A stretch of 64,000 nt of DNA from an uncultured Pelagibacteraceae bacterium (GTDB lineage: Bacteria > Pseudomonadota > Alphaproteobacteria > Pelagibacterales > Pelagibacteraceae): the NCBI GenBank assembly GCA_902587145.1, contig CACIKD010000001.1, positions 58,805 to 122,804 of the forward strand, read 5' to 3'. Of the stretch, positions 1-7,962 are shown one piece after another. Position 1 is the first letter of the stretch. Each line of letters starts with the position of its first letter. A program made the position numbers and the translations under genes. The notes beneath the pieces are model-generated. The model was not told where the DNA came from. It searched no databases and was given only the letters and a program-made list of their open reading frames with translations.

Positions 1-245
1 AAAGTACCTCTATTAGTAGTTTCCCAATAACCACCTTTTAAAATGATTGTTATATAGGACCAGTAATGGTCGTGTAAATCTCCTCTATCTTCCTTGAGTA
101 TTTTATGTACCAAAATATTGAACGGAAACCATTTAGGCCTTTTTCTAAATAAAACATAATACCTAATCATAAATGGTTCTGCTTTATCGTAATCTGGCCA
201 ACTTGGCCCTCTATCTAAAATCACTCTTTTCCTGCTCTTAAACAT
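1..245 (-). CDS. Partial cupin-like hypothetical protein (3' end outside window)
   Basis: The reverse strand is open from an ATG at 245 to the window edge, giving at least 81 codons that the ORF track does not list. The protein starts MFKSRKRVILDRGPSWPDYD and contains an HDHYW segment at residues 58-62 followed by ITIILKGGYWE. A His-x-His pair followed by a hydrophobic strand and a Gly-Gly-Tyr turn resembles the metal-binding motif of small cupin-like proteins of marine bacteria and phages. The stop codon of the two-TM small gene at 249-413 lies 3 nt upstream, so the two are probably co-transcribed. The family assignment is by eye only and the C-terminus is missing. Confidence 0.55.
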   Translation of the reverse strand, partial: MFKSRKRVILDRGPSWPDYDKAEPFMIRYYVLFRKRPKWFPFNILVHKILKEDRGDLHDHYWSYITIILKGGYWETTNRGT

Positions 246-248
246 GAT

Positions 249-413
249 TTAATCAATTAATAAGGCTATAATTAATAAAATTCCCACTACTAGAATAGCT
301 ATTCCTGTTGTTAAAGTTAAATTTCTACTTTTGTTTTTTAGTTTTTCCCAACGATACATTAAAAAAAATGCTACGATCGGTACTGATAGTCCTAAAATTA
401 TATATTTAAGCAT
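249..413 (-). CDS. Small two-TM membrane protein (54 aa)
   Basis: This short reverse-strand ORF is below the length cut of the ORF track. It reads MLKYIILGLSVPIVAFFLMYRWEKLKNKSRNLTL and continues into a second hydrophobic stretch, TGIAILVVGILLIIALLID. That gives two predicted membrane helices joined by a basic loop of about 15 residues. It sits 3 nt upstream of the cupin-like gene. I do not recognise the family. It could be a real short membrane protein of the kind common in compact SAR11 genomes. Support is the clean reading frame, the hydrophobic pattern and the tight spacing. Confidence 0.6.
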   Translation of the reverse strand: MLKYIILGLSVPIVAFFLMYRWEKLKNKSRNLTLTTGIAILVVGILLIIALLID

Positions 414-435
414 TAAATCATTTTAACTTATTTGC

Positions 436-464
436 TTGACTTCTAAAATGAGTTATTATATTAC
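436..464 (+). promoter_or_regulatory. Candidate sigma70 promoter of the integrase gene
   Basis: TTGACT at 436-441 is followed after 17 nt by TATTAC at 459-464. The predicted start would be about 25-30 nt before the integrase ATG. The -35 is good and the -10 mediocre, in AT-rich DNA. The -10 overlaps the left arm of the palindrome at 460-494. Confidence 0.4.
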
Positions 465-494
465 TAATGATAATTAATTGTTATCGATAGTAAT
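460..494. repeat. 35-bp imperfect palindrome (14-bp arms, 7-bp spacer) upstream of the integrase
   Basis: The left arm ATTACTAATGATAA (460-473) and right arm TTATCGATAGTAAT (481-494) are inverted repeats matching at 12 of 14 positions. They are separated by TTAATTG. The right arm ends 3 nt before the integrase ATG. Arm length and spacer resemble the core sites of tyrosine recombinases, but an operator for autoregulation is equally possible. No second copy was noticed in the window. Confidence 0.7.
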
Positions 495-497
495 GAT

Positions 498-1451
498 ATG
501 AATGAACTTACAACTGACATAAAAGCTTTACAAGACGAAACATTAAATAATCTTAAAACCTCTAAAGCCAGTAATACTTTGAGGGCTTATAGATCTGATT
601 TTAGAGATTTTGCAGGTTTCTGCGCTAAACACGGCTTCAAATCAATGCCTTCGGATCCTAAAATCGTATCTTTATACCTAACTCATCTATCAAAAAAATC
701 TAAAATTAGTACTTTAAGGCGTAGATTGGTGTCGATAGGCGTTGTTCATAAATTAAAAGGTCATTATCTAGATACCAAACATCCAGTAATCATTGAGAAT
801 TTAATGGGTATAAAAAGATTAAAAGGGAGCAAACAGATAGGTAAAAAACCAATATTAATCAATCACTTAAAACAAATAATTAATGTAATTAATGAACAAG
901 ATATTGAGGAAATTGTAAAACTAAGAAATAAAGCATTGATACTAATTGGATTTGGAGGTGGTTTTAGACGTACAGAGTTAATATCTATTGACTATGAAGA
1001 TCTTGAATTCGTTGATGAGGGTGTAAAAATAATACTTAAAAGGTCTAAAACAGATCAATTCGGAGAAGGTATGATTAAAGGCCTTCCCTACTTTTCAAAA
1101 GAAACTTATTGTCCAGTAACAAATCTCAAAAATTGGCTAAAAATTTCAAAAATTAAAAATGGGCCTATTTTTAGAAGATTTGCTAAAGGTTCTGCATTAA
1201 CAAAAAATCGGCTAACAGATCAGTCAGTGGTTCTTATAATAAAAGATTGTTTGAAAGTAGCTGGTATTGCAAATGACAATTTCTCAGGACATAGTTTAAG
1301 ATCTGGTTTTGCCACTGTAGCTGCAGAAGCTGGAGCAGATGAGAGAAGCATAATGGCTATGACAGGACATAAAACATCACAAATGGTCAGAAGATATATT
1401 AGAGAAGCTAATATATTCAAAAACAATGCATTAAATAAAGTAAAGATATGA
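498..1451 (+). CDS. Tyrosine recombinase / phage-type integrase
   Basis: This 317-aa protein has the two-part plan of tyrosine recombinases. The N-terminal SAM-like core-binding domain spans about residues 15-105 and the catalytic domain about 115-310. Catalytic residues can be placed: Arg157 (FRRTEL), Lys184 (RSKTDQ), His265 and Arg268 (HSLR), His291 (TGHK) and nucleophile Tyr300 (RRYIREA). It should therefore be active in site-specific strand exchange. The C-terminus resembles integrases of plasmids and genomic islands more than XerC/XerD. An imperfect palindrome with core-site geometry lies directly upstream. The stop overlaps the FkbM methyltransferase start by ATGA. Its substrate is unknown and no tRNA attachment site is adjacent. 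Confidence 0.92.
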   Translation: MNELTTDIKALQDETLNNLKTSKASNTLRAYRSDFRDFAGFCAKHGFKSMPSDPKIVSLYLTHLSKKSKISTLRRRLVSIGVVHKLKGHYLDTKHPVIIENLMGIKRLKGSKQIGKKPILINHLKQIINVINEQDIEEIVKLRNKALILIGFGGGFRRTELISIDYEDLEFVDEGVKIILKRSKTDQFGEGMIKGLPYFSKETYCPVTNLKNWLKISKIKNGPIFRRFAKGSALTKNRLTDQSVVLIIKDCLKVAGIANDNFSGHSLRSGFATVAAEAGADERSIMAMTGHKTSQMVRRYIREANIFKNNALNKVKI

Positions 1452-2221
1452 TTAAAGATTTGGAGTTCTTGTTTAAAAAAGTATTTTTTTCTGAGAGTTA
1501 TTTATTAAAGAAGAGATTAAAAAGAGCTATTAATAAAGGTTATGAAAAAGAACTTTTGATTATAGATAAATTTGCAGATAAATCTAAAGATGCTTTAGAT
1601 GTTGGTGTTTACAGAGGGGTATATTCATATAAATTATCTCAGAATTTTAAAAATATACATTCATTTGAGCCTAATCCCCTTCTCTTTCCCTATTTAGAAA
1701 AAAATTTAATTAAATTAATTTCAAATGTAAAATTATATAATCTAGCGTTATCAAATGTAAACGGTGTAACAGAACTCAAGCTGCCTTTAAGAACAAAATC
1801 AATTTTTAAGGACAACATAGAAGAATTATTCCAATTAGGAGCAGCAACTATGCACCCAAATAATAAGATTGATAATTACAAAAAAGTACCAATTATAACG
1901 AAAAGATTAGATGATATAGAAATAGGAAATAAAATCGGACTTATAAAAATTGATGTTGAGGGACATGAAAAAAATGTACTAAAAGGAGGAATAGAAACTG
2001 TAAAAAATAATAAGCCTGTCCTACTTGTAGAAATTGAGGAAAGGCATACGAAAAATCCAATAACAGAAACTATAAATTTTATAAAATCAATTGGTTATAA
2101 AGGATTTATATCAAAAGAGAATGATTTAATTGAGATAGACAAAGTTATAGACTTAAAGAAAGAAAACAATTTTTTTTTTCTACCATTAGATCACAAGCTA
2201 ATCCAATCCTCAGGCCAGTAA
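1448..2221 (+). CDS. FkbM-family methyltransferase
   Basis: The 257-aa protein shows the FkbM SAM-methyltransferase pattern. An ALDVGVYRGVYS glycine loop (about 50-61) is followed by an acidic FEPNP motif at the end of strand 2 and by IKIDVEGHEKNVLKGG in the second half. Family members methylate hydroxyl groups of sugars or other small molecules. Here the neighbours are glycosyltransferases, so modification of a surface glycan is a reasonable inference. The start overlaps the integrase stop as ATGA, suggesting translational coupling with a recombinase. Its 3' end overlaps the convergent GT11-like gene by 31 nt. Confidence 0.85.
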   Translation: MIKDLEFLFKKVFFSESYLLKKRLKRAINKGYEKELLIIDKFADKSKDALDVGVYRGVYSYKLSQNFKNIHSFEPNPLLFPYLEKNLIKLISNVKLYNLALSNVNGVTELKLPLRTKSIFKDNIEELFQLGAATMHPNNKIDNYKKVPIITKRLDDIEIGNKIGLIKIDVEGHEKNVLKGGIETVKNNKPVLLVEIEERHTKNPITETINFIKSIGYKGFISKENDLIEIDKVIDLKKENNFFFLPLDHKLIQSSGQ

Positions 2222-3126
2222 TCCTTATTTTTAATATTAAGAAACTTAAAAAAATTTAATTTGGGTCTAACAACAATTTTATCATTATTTTTTGCTAACC
2301 AAGTTCCCCACCAATTAAAAGCCGAAGGAATAACGGCATAATGTTTACATTTTGTCATTAAGTATAGATCTAAATGCATTTTTTCTACTTCGTCTAATAT
2401 ATTTGAATTATCTACAAATTTAACGTCATAATTTTTAAAGATATCATTAAGATTTTCAAAATTATTACTCCATAAATAAAATGATGGGGATTTAAGCTTC
2501 TTTTTAAAATATTCTATTGCATTAAATACAAATGAAACTTGTTCATCTAAAAAGCTTTTTGATTTATTGCGATCTAAATTTGTAATACTATTAAACTTTT
2601 CAGTAAATCTGTTTTGTCTAAGACAAAGAGAAACTGAATCATTTTTAACAATGTCATCAAAGTATTTATTTTTTTGAAATTTAAGCTTTTTTTTAGGAGT
2701 GAATATATTTAACAAATCTTTTTTATATTTCGAAAAATACTTTTCCGACTCAAAATACCCTTCCATATATAAAGTATCTTTATACGACTGATTTGTATTA
2801 ATCACATTAAATTCAGTTTCTTTATTTTGTTGATATTTTTCTAATATAAAGGATTTTTTTTTGATAAAAGGATCAATCTTTTTAATAATTTTTCTCCTTA
2901 AATAACCACTTATATTCGTGAAATTGTCCTCAGAGGAAGTAATGTCATCTGGTATTTCAAAACCATCTAAAGCATAAGTATAAATATTTTTTCTTGATTT
3001 ATAAGAGGATAAATTATCAAAATAAAATTTTCTTTTTAATAATTTAGATGCAGCATAACCCGCAGCGAACATGAACATTTGATTACCTAAATTGTTTGAT
3101 AACCTAATTATTAATTTTTCTTCCAT
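2191..3126 (-). CDS. Glycosyltransferase family 11-like (alpha-1,2-fucosyltransferase-like)
   Basis: The 311-aa protein begins with IRLSNNLGNQMFMFAAGYAA, the N-terminal signature of GT11 fucosyltransferases. It ends with IPSAFNWWGTWLA, matching the usual SxFSWWxAWL motif. The central HxRRGDY nucleotide-sugar motif is replaced by LRQNRF, so donor use or activity may differ from the canonical family. It is the last gene of a minus-strand glycan cluster and overlaps the GT9-like gene upstream by 23 nt. Its likely role is adding a terminal sugar to a surface polysaccharide. The family call is firm; the fucose assignment is only by family. Confidence 0.8.
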   Translation of the reverse strand: MEEKLIIRLSNNLGNQMFMFAAGYAASKLLKRKFYFDNLSSYKSRKNIYTYALDGFEIPDDITSSEDNFTNISGYLRRKIIKKIDPFIKKKSFILEKYQQNKETEFNVINTNQSYKDTLYMEGYFESEKYFSKYKKDLLNIFTPKKKLKFQKNKYFDDIVKNDSVSLCLRQNRFTEKFNSITNLDRNKSKSFLDEQVSFVFNAIEYFKKKLKSPSFYLWSNNFENLNDIFKNYDVKFVDNSNILDEVEKMHLDLYLMTKCKHYAVIPSAFNWWGTWLAKNNDKIVVRPKLNFFKFLNIKNKDYWPEDWISL

Positions 3127-4117
3127 TGACCAATAAATTTTCTATTCTTTTAATAGTGACATTAAAATTTTTTTTTGGGATCATAAACTCATAACTTTTT
3201 AACTTAGGAACAAATTCATGAAATGCATTTTTATATTTATAAAAATCTTCAATAGAATTAATTTCACAGTTAAATAAATCAATAACTTTTGTTTTTTGAA
3301 TTGCTGCCATTGAAGTAATTGAACCGTGAAAAGAAATAACGATCTTCGCGTTTCCAATTAATTTAAACAAATGTTCTGCTTTAATATTGGGATAATAATC
3401 CACAAATTGATCATTCTTAATTTTATATTTTTCTAATAATAAATTATTTGTCTGATTATCATTTAGATCATTTGTTAGCACGATCCTTTTATCTAATTTT
3501 TTTAATTTATCTATAAGTATGTATAAATCTGATAATCCTAAATTTAATTTGCTAAATTTAAATTTATTATAATGAACTAGTATGTAGTTCTTTTTATTTA
3601 GCTCAGATTTCAATTCTTCTTCAACAATTTCAAATAAACTTTTTGTACTTTCGTTGTTTGTTAAACTCATATTTAGTTCGTTTATTGATTTTCTAATTTT
3701 TTTTGATCCCCTGTCATTAATTGCTATCTTATCCATCAATTTTCTTAAAAATAACGCAGGTCTTTTATAATTAATATTATCTACGCAGATACCAAAAAAC
3801 TTTATTCTTTTTAAATAAAAAATAAGTGGTAAGTAAAATAAATAATTGCTCGGTTTAAAGATATAAACTTCTTTTATATCGTTTCTTAAAAAAAATAAAA
3901 ATAAATTAAACTTATCTATAATATTAATTTTTTCTGTTATAACTTTAAAATTAACATTATTTGATTTAAATAAAAACTTCATTTCTGAATTGTAATGAGA
4001 TAAAAAAATTAATATTTTTTTGTTTAAATTATTTTTGATTATATTTTGTATTGCATTGTAAGCATGGAGCAAATCGCCAATTTTGTCATTTTTAAAAATA
4101 ATAATATCTTCATTCAT
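3104..4117 (-). CDS. Glycosyltransferase family 9-like (heptosyltransferase-like) protein
   Basis: The chosen start is Met13 of the ORF-track protein (MNEDIIIFKNDKIGDLLHAY), because the longer version would run 44 nt into the preceding gene. With this start the overlap is ATGAATGA, giving a 337-aa protein. FKNDKIGDLLHAYNAI resembles the GT9 N-terminal RxGxxGDxL motif. The later ISFHGSITSMAAIQKTKVIDLF segment fits the C-terminal nucleotide-sugar domain with its GxxxxAxA pattern. It is probably an ADP-heptose-type transferase or a distant relative in the glycan cluster. Similarity is moderate and the acceptor cannot be inferred. Confidence 0.65.
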   Translation of the reverse strand: MNEDIIIFKNDKIGDLLHAYNAIQNIIKNNLNKKILIFLSHYNSEMKFLFKSNNVNFKVITEKINIIDKFNLFLFFLRNDIKEVYIFKPSNYLFYLPLIFYLKRIKFFGICVDNINYKRPALFLRKLMDKIAINDRGSKKIRKSINELNMSLTNNESTKSLFEIVEEELKSELNKKNYILVHYNKFKFSKLNLGLSDLYILIDKLKKLDKRIVLTNDLNDNQTNNLLLEKYKIKNDQFVDYYPNIKAEHLFKLIGNAKIVISFHGSITSMAAIQKTKVIDLFNCEINSIEDFYKYKNAFHEFVPKLKSYEFMIPKKNFNVTIKRIENLLVNGRKINN

Positions 4118-6239
4118 TATGCCACATGTGTTTTGTTTTGCTTTTAATGTCAAAAGTTTTATTTAAAATAAAATCAGCTACTAATGTTGAATTAAAATAC
4201 TTTAAATACTTATTTCTTCCTTTTTTACCAATCTTTCTTCTTAACTTTTCATCTTGAGATATTTTAGAAATCTTTTCAGACAAATCATTTAAATTTTTGT
4301 AAAAAACCATTTCATCTTTTTCAAAAAAGTCTTGATAACCAGTTTTTTCGTCTATTAATGTTACTAATCCATTACCAATTATTTGAGTAATTCTATCGCT
4401 GCTATAATATTTTATAGGCTCTCCCCTACTCAAATTTAAGCCCATTTTTGAATTCGATATAGTCTTAAAATAATGATCGGCCCAAATTGGTTGCACTTTA
4501 TCTATACCATAAACATCAAATTTTACATTTTTGGTTTTATCAATTAATTTTTTAACAAACGAAGCCCTATCATCAGACTTGCCAGTCTTTAGTATGCCTC
4601 TATGCACTCCATGACTAAGTGCGAAAAAAACATCCATGTTACAATTTTTATTATAATTTTTTAAAGTTTCAAAAGAACTATCAGAAGGATTTGGAATAAA
4701 ATAATTTCTAGTTTTTTTTGACAAAAAATTTAAAACATCAGGGCTAGTAGTTAAAAAATTAGCTTCCATAAAATCCGATTTATCTAAAATACGACTTTTA
4801 TTCCTGTGGAAATCTGGTCCATTTTTATTTAATGGATCAAGAAACCATTGAGACATTTTAAGATTAGGATAATCATCTTTAAGCTCTCCTAAAGTTTCAG
4901 GAGAAACTAAATCTGCGTGACCAAATATAATTGCATCTGGTTTAAAATTATAACAAGTTTTTTTCAGTTTATTGTTTAGATTTTTAGCCCCAGATAAATC
5001 CTTATAGCTTTTGTAATATTTTTGAATATCTCTATCACTGAATTCTAGTATACTATGTCCAAGTCTTATTAGACCATTATTTATTCTTCTGCCTGTATTA
5101 AAAAATAATCTACCATCATGTCTCTCATTAAAATTAGTCACATGAAGTATTCTTAGAGAAATATTTTTCTTAACATTAAATAATTTTAAATATTTAAATT
5201 TTTCATCACGATAATTATCAATCAATGAAGATACAAATTTATGAGTTAAATAAAAATTGACAATAGATTTTTTTTGTAATTCATACCTTGCTAATTTGTT
5301 TTTAATTAAATAATCAATATTTTTATATAAAGAAGCTACATTAAGTTCTTTTAAAATTAATCCATTTGTAATTGTTTCAGGCAAACCACCTCTATTGCTA
5401 ATAATTACAGCGCAACCAGCTGAAGAGGCCTCTAGACTGGTCCTTCCAAATGGTTCTTCCCATCTTGAACAAACAACTGCGATACTCGTTCTTTTATATA
5501 TGTCGATGACTTTTTTGTGTGAAATAAATCCATAGTTCTTTAAATTCTTATGATTGAACTCTATTTTATCTCTTTGTTCATCACCAGCAACATTAACTTT
5601 CCAATTTGGATATTTTTTTAATATTTTTAAAACTGCCTTGCCAAAAATATCATATCCTTTAGATTTATTTAATTTTCCAACAAATGTTATTTCTTTTTTT
5701 TTATTTTTTGGATTAACATTGATTTTTTTAGCTGATTGAAAAACTACCAATAATTTCTCACTATTGATAAACTTATTTTGCATACCCTCTAAAAATCTCT
5801 TTTTAGACCAATTACTATTAAAAATTATTTTATAACAAATTTTTAACAAATATTTTCTTTCTTTTACTGTTTTTGAACCCGACATAGTTAGTGGATCGTT
5901 ATGAAAATACAAAACAAGATTTCTCTTTCTTAAGGAATTTACAATTACAGACAAATAATTAGGCCTATTATGAACTTCAATTAGATCTGAGGGATTTTCT
6001 TTTTCATTCAATATAAATTTTTCTACATATTGTTTGCTTTTACTTTTAAACCTAAAATTTGATAGTGATATATTGTGATATTTTATTGGGAATTTTTTTT
6101 TCAAACTAGTATTGCCATAAACAACTATATCTTTTTTATACTTACTTAAAGCAGCTGTATCTTTAACAAATAGTGAAACAGCGCCAGGGTAACTTGGTGA
6201 AAAATTTTCTTTGTAAGGTAGTAAAATTGAGATTTTCAT
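4110..6239 (-). CDS. Two-domain glycosyltransferase (GT4 + CgeB/GT1-like)
   Basis: The 709-aa protein is about twice the usual length and appears to be a fusion. Residues 1 to about 355 form a GT-B, GT4-type enzyme, with VGKLNKSKGYDIF and RWEEPFGRTSLEASSAGCAVI (the E-x7-E region). From about 360, a second module starts LRILHVTNFNERHDGRLFFN. It contains LNLSRGEPIKYYSSDRITQIIGNG and ends with a C-terminal domain like that of CgeB/DUF3880 glycosyltransferases. Both halves probably act in sequence on one surface glycan. It overlaps GIY-YIG upstream and GT9 downstream by short ATG-type overlaps. Confidence 0.8.
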   Translation of the reverse strand: MKISILLPYKENFSPSYPGAVSLFVKDTAALSKYKKDIVVYGNTSLKKKFPIKYHNISLSNFRFKSKSKQYVEKFILNEKENPSDLIEVHNRPNYLSVIVNSLRKRNLVLYFHNDPLTMSGSKTVKERKYLLKICYKIIFNSNWSKKRFLEGMQNKFINSEKLLVVFQSAKKINVNPKNKKKEITFVGKLNKSKGYDIFGKAVLKILKKYPNWKVNVAGDEQRDKIEFNHKNLKNYGFISHKKVIDIYKRTSIAVVCSRWEEPFGRTSLEASSAGCAVIISNRGGLPETITNGLILKELNVASLYKNIDYLIKNKLARYELQKKSIVNFYLTHKFVSSLIDNYRDEKFKYLKLFNVKKNISLRILHVTNFNERHDGRLFFNTGRRINNGLIRLGHSILEFSDRDIQKYYKSYKDLSGAKNLNNKLKKTCYNFKPDAIIFGHADLVSPETLGELKDDYPNLKMSQWFLDPLNKNGPDFHRNKSRILDKSDFMEANFLTTSPDVLNFLSKKTRNYFIPNPSDSSFETLKNYNKNCNMDVFFALSHGVHRGILKTGKSDDRASFVKKLIDKTKNVKFDVYGIDKVQPIWADHYFKTISNSKMGLNLSRGEPIKYYSSDRITQIIGNGLVTLIDEKTGYQDFFEKDEMVFYKNLNDLSEKISKISQDEKLRRKIGKKGRNKYLKYFNSTLVADFILNKTFDIKSKTKHMWHNE

Positions 6240-6484
6240 TTAACTTTTTTTTTTAATATATTTCTTATCAATCTATTCTTCTTTATATAATATTCTCTCG
6301 AAATTGCTTTACTTTTTGTCTCATGTTTCTCTTTATATATTAACTTCCATTTACGACCTCTGGTAAACTTAGCTCCTTTTCCAGTATTATGAAGCTTGAT
6401 TCTATTTTGTAAATCTTTAGTGTAACCAACATAAGTAACACTTTTTTTATTTTTTGATTTGAGCATATAAACATAATAGCTCAT
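6236..6484 (-). CDS. GIY-YIG domain protein (UPF0213-type)
   Basis: This 82-aa single-domain protein carries YYVYMLKSKN and VTYVGYTKDLQNRIKLHN, the GIY-YIG strand pair with the conserved Arg. It also has the AISREYYIKK segment holding the catalytic Glu of the UPF0213/YhbQ group. These small proteins are putative structure-specific nucleases of unclear role. It lies between aldehyde dehydrogenase and the glycosyltransferase cluster and overlaps the latter by 4 nt, so it is probably the first gene of that transcript or a read-through from aldehyde dehydrogenase. Its function in the cell is not known. Confidence 0.88.
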   Translation of the reverse strand: MSYYVYMLKSKNKKSVTYVGYTKDLQNRIKLHNTGKGAKFTRGRKWKLIYKEKHETKSKAISREYYIKKNRLIRNILKKKVK

Positions 6485-6489
6485 ATTTT

Positions 6490-7929
6490 TTATTTAATAC
6501 CAAGATGAGTATATTTAATATTTAAGTAATCTTTTATGGCCATGGATCCACCTTCCCTGCCATATCCTGTCTGTTTTATGCCCCCAAAGGGAGCCTCTGC
6601 GACTGCAACAACGGGAGTATTGACAGCAACACAACCTGTCTCCATGAGTTCTGAAGCTTTATGTGCTTTTTCTAAATTATTTGTATAAATATAACTACAT
6701 AATCCTAAATCATTGTTATTTGCTCTTTTAATAACTTCATCAAAATCTTTGAATGAAAGAATGGGAACTAGTGGACCAAATGGCTCTTCTTTCATGATAG
6801 TGTAATTATCTTTCACGTTATCAAATATAGTTGGTTCATAGAAGAATCCTTTATTAAATCCTTGTGGTCTCCTACCTCCTAATAATACATTAGCACCTTC
6901 TTTTTTTGTTTTTTCCACTAATTTTTCAATTCCATCTAATCGTTGTTTAGTAGTCATGGGACCTAATGAAACATTTTTGTCCATACCATTGCCAACTTTT
7001 AGTTTTTTTGTTTTTTCAATCATTAAATCCGTAAAGTCTTTTTTTTTATTTTCATGAATATAAAACCTGCTCGGAGAAATACAAACTTGGCCGTTATTTC
7101 TAAATTTAGCTGAAACTGCCATGTCGGTAACTGTATTTAAATCTACATCCTCAAATACTATAAACGGTGAGTGCCCGCTAAGTTCCATTGTAACTCTTTG
7201 AACTTTATCAGCTGCTTGTTTTAATATTAATTTACCAACTCTTGTTGAGCCTGTAATAGATATTTTTTTAATAATGTCTGACTTTATTAATTCAGAAGAA
7301 ATTTCTGCTGGATCGCCAGATAATAAATTTACTACACCTGGAGGAACACCAGCTTCATTACAAATATCAACAAGTTCCATGACACTACCTGGCGTGATTA
7401 CATCTGGTTTGACAATTACAGAACATCCAGCAGCTAAGGCAGTAGAAATTTTTCTAGAAGCTAAAACAATTGGAAAATTCCATGGAACTAAAGCAGCTAC
7501 TACTCCAACTGGTTGATAATATACATGTATACGAGTATTTGAAAATCTACTTTGATTAATTTCACCAAAAATTCTTTTTGTTTCTTCAGAATTCCATTCA
7601 AAAATATCAGCAGCTCCACCAACTTCACCAGGTGATTCTGAAATTGGTTTTCCAACTTCCAGGGTTAACCATTTAGATAAAATATCTTTTTTTTTTCTAA
7701 TTAAATCTGAGATTTTTCTTATAATTTTTGATCTCTCCCATGGAGAAGTATTTTTCCATATCTCTAATCCTTTTTCAGCAGATTTAAGAGCCAATTGTAT
7801 ATCTTTGTTATTTGCTTTTGATGCTTTTCCTAAGACTTCTTCTGTGGCAGGATTTATTACTTCGTAAGTTTCATTGCCAGATGAACTTTGCCATTTACCA
7901 TTTATAAACTGTCCAAATTTCTCATACAT
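6490..7929 (-). CDS. NAD(P)-dependent aldehyde dehydrogenase
   Basis: The ORF-track start is a TTG. The ATG five codons later (MYEKFGQFINGKW) at 7929 is preferred, giving 479 aa, a normal length for the family. Motifs are VPWNFP (cofactor site), VTMELSGHSPFIVF with the general-base Glu, and NNGQVCISPSRF with the nucleophilic Cys. The C-terminal PFGGIKQTGYGREGG is also typical. It oxidises an aldehyde to the acid. Sequence style fits succinate-semialdehyde or similar short-chain substrates, but the substrate cannot be set by eye. It is followed closely by the GIY-YIG gene and preceded by tRNA-Glu. Confidence 0.9.
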   Translation of the reverse strand: MYEKFGQFINGKWQSSSGNETYEVINPATEEVLGKASKANNKDIQLALKSAEKGLEIWKNTSPWERSKIIRKISDLIRKKKDILSKWLTLEVGKPISESPGEVGGAADIFEWNSEETKRIFGEINQSRFSNTRIHVYYQPVGVVAALVPWNFPIVLASRKISTALAAGCSVIVKPDVITPGSVMELVDICNEAGVPPGVVNLLSGDPAEISSELIKSDIIKKISITGSTRVGKLILKQAADKVQRVTMELSGHSPFIVFEDVDLNTVTDMAVSAKFRNNGQVCISPSRFYIHENKKKDFTDLMIEKTKKLKVGNGMDKNVSLGPMTTKQRLDGIEKLVEKTKKEGANVLLGGRRPQGFNKGFFYEPTIFDNVKDNYTIMKEEPFGPLVPILSFKDFDEVIKRANNNDLGLCSYIYTNNLEKAHKASELMETGCVAVNTPVVAVAEAPFGGIKQTGYGREGGSMAIKDYLNIKYTHLGIK

Positions 7930-7962
7930 AGTTTTAAATACCAAAGAATAGTTTTTAAATTA

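Noticed and set aside
7930-7944. TTG start of aldehyde dehydrogenase
   Set aside because: An ATG five codons later directly precedes the conserved start of the protein.
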